A DNA stretch of 64,000 nt from Lucinisca nassula. Taxonomy: Eukaryota > Mollusca > Bivalvia > Lucinida > Lucinidae. The position numbers and the translations under genes are program-made. Shown piece after piece: positions 63,713-64,000 of the stretch. Numbering within the stretch: position 1 is the stretch's first letter; the number at the start of each line of letters is the position of its first letter. Under the pieces are notes generated by a model. That model saw nothing but the letters and a program-made list of their open reading frames with translations. It was not told the DNA's origin and ran no database searches. The DNA is taken from assembly GCA_963580285.1 (NCBI GenBank), contig OY757016.1, forward strand, positions 40,191,124 to 40,255,123, read 5' to 3'.

Positions 63713-63900
63713 ATAAAAAGGATAAATGCAATATTTTCAGTTCTTGCGCTCTGCACGTCGTCCAATGTTAATTGATATCTATATGAAGTTTCATGAAGAT
63801 AGCTTCAATTGTTTTCAAGTTATAGAGCAGCCACTATTTTGGGAGGGAAAAATTTCCACAACAAAAAAGGCAAGAATTCTTGCATACTTCATGTTGTCTC

Positions 63901-64000
63901 GGCCCCAATGCACTCATCGGGGCTTGAAGAAATAGATGGGCTGCATGATGCTTCCATGCAGAGCTGAAACCGACTGCACATGAGTACTGGTAAACCGCTT
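63901..64000 (+). mobile_element. SINE S1 copy, cut by the window end
   Basis: GGCCCCAATGCACTCATCGG, GGGCTTGAAGAAATAGATGG, CATGATGCTTCCATGCAGAG, ACTGGTAAACCGCTT; it continues beyond 64000. Confidence 0.85.

Larger units (their letters stand above)
60930..63900 (-). mobile_element. HT9 array interrupted by HT7
   Basis: Three ~157-bp units begin near 60935, 61093 and 61250 (TCTAATG(T/A)TGA, ATATGAAGTTTCGTGAAGAT, GATTTTGTGATGGAC). A fourth is at 63720-63898 (CCAATGTTAATTGATATCTA ...). HT7 lies between. Read on the minus strand, the units resemble HT1 units. Confidence 0.75.

Overview
This is eukaryotic DNA, most likely from a bivalve mollusc. It is AT-rich and almost entirely non-coding, packed with tRNA-derived SINEs, short hairpin (MITE-like) elements and tandem-repeat elements. 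I infer the host from these repeat types and from the single conserved gene; the species cannot be read from the window.

The only host gene I can support lies on the + strand. Nine exons between 8947 and 33577 join in frame, with matching splice phases, to encode the last 454 residues of an ELKS/CAST (ERC) family protein. This is the coiled-coil scaffold of presynaptic active zones and cortical platforms, related to vertebrate ERC1/ERC2 and insect Bruchpilot. Upstream exons lie left of the window. The last exon carries a short, polar tail and a stop codon. The nine exons total 1365 bases within 24.6 kb; the introns are filled with repeats, several of which end within about 30-40 bases of a splice acceptor. 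A decayed second copy of exon 5 sits in intron 5.

Layout. 1-3903: a giant inverted repeat carrying two broken copies of a DDE plus SWIM-finger transposase, one split by another element. 3904-8946: repeats upstream of exon 1. 8947-33577: ELKS exons and introns. 33578-48400: 3' flank with SINEs and nested MITEs. 48404-57044: a large nest of tandem-repeat elements holding a LINE fragment. 57045-64000: more MITEs, a 50-bp minisatellite apparently born from a MITE end, and another nest of tandem-repeat elements.

The most unusual signal is a group of at least eight element families, labelled HT1 to HT9 here. They share one plan: a T-tract on the left, a terminal hairpin, usually a TCCGTCC-rich stretch, a core of 145-170 bp tandem units that look distantly homologous between families, a second hairpin, and an end in CTAG or CTTG followed by TT. 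Four filled sites can be compared with related unfilled sequence inside this window, and all point to insertion within T-tracts without a clear target duplication. That resembles Helentron-associated (HINE/pearl-like) elements. A second unusual signal is a hairpin cassette shared by MITE families whose outer ends differ.

Labels used: HT1-HT9, T-tract tandem-repeat elements; S1-S6, SINE families; M1-M11, MITE families. They are local names, not database names.
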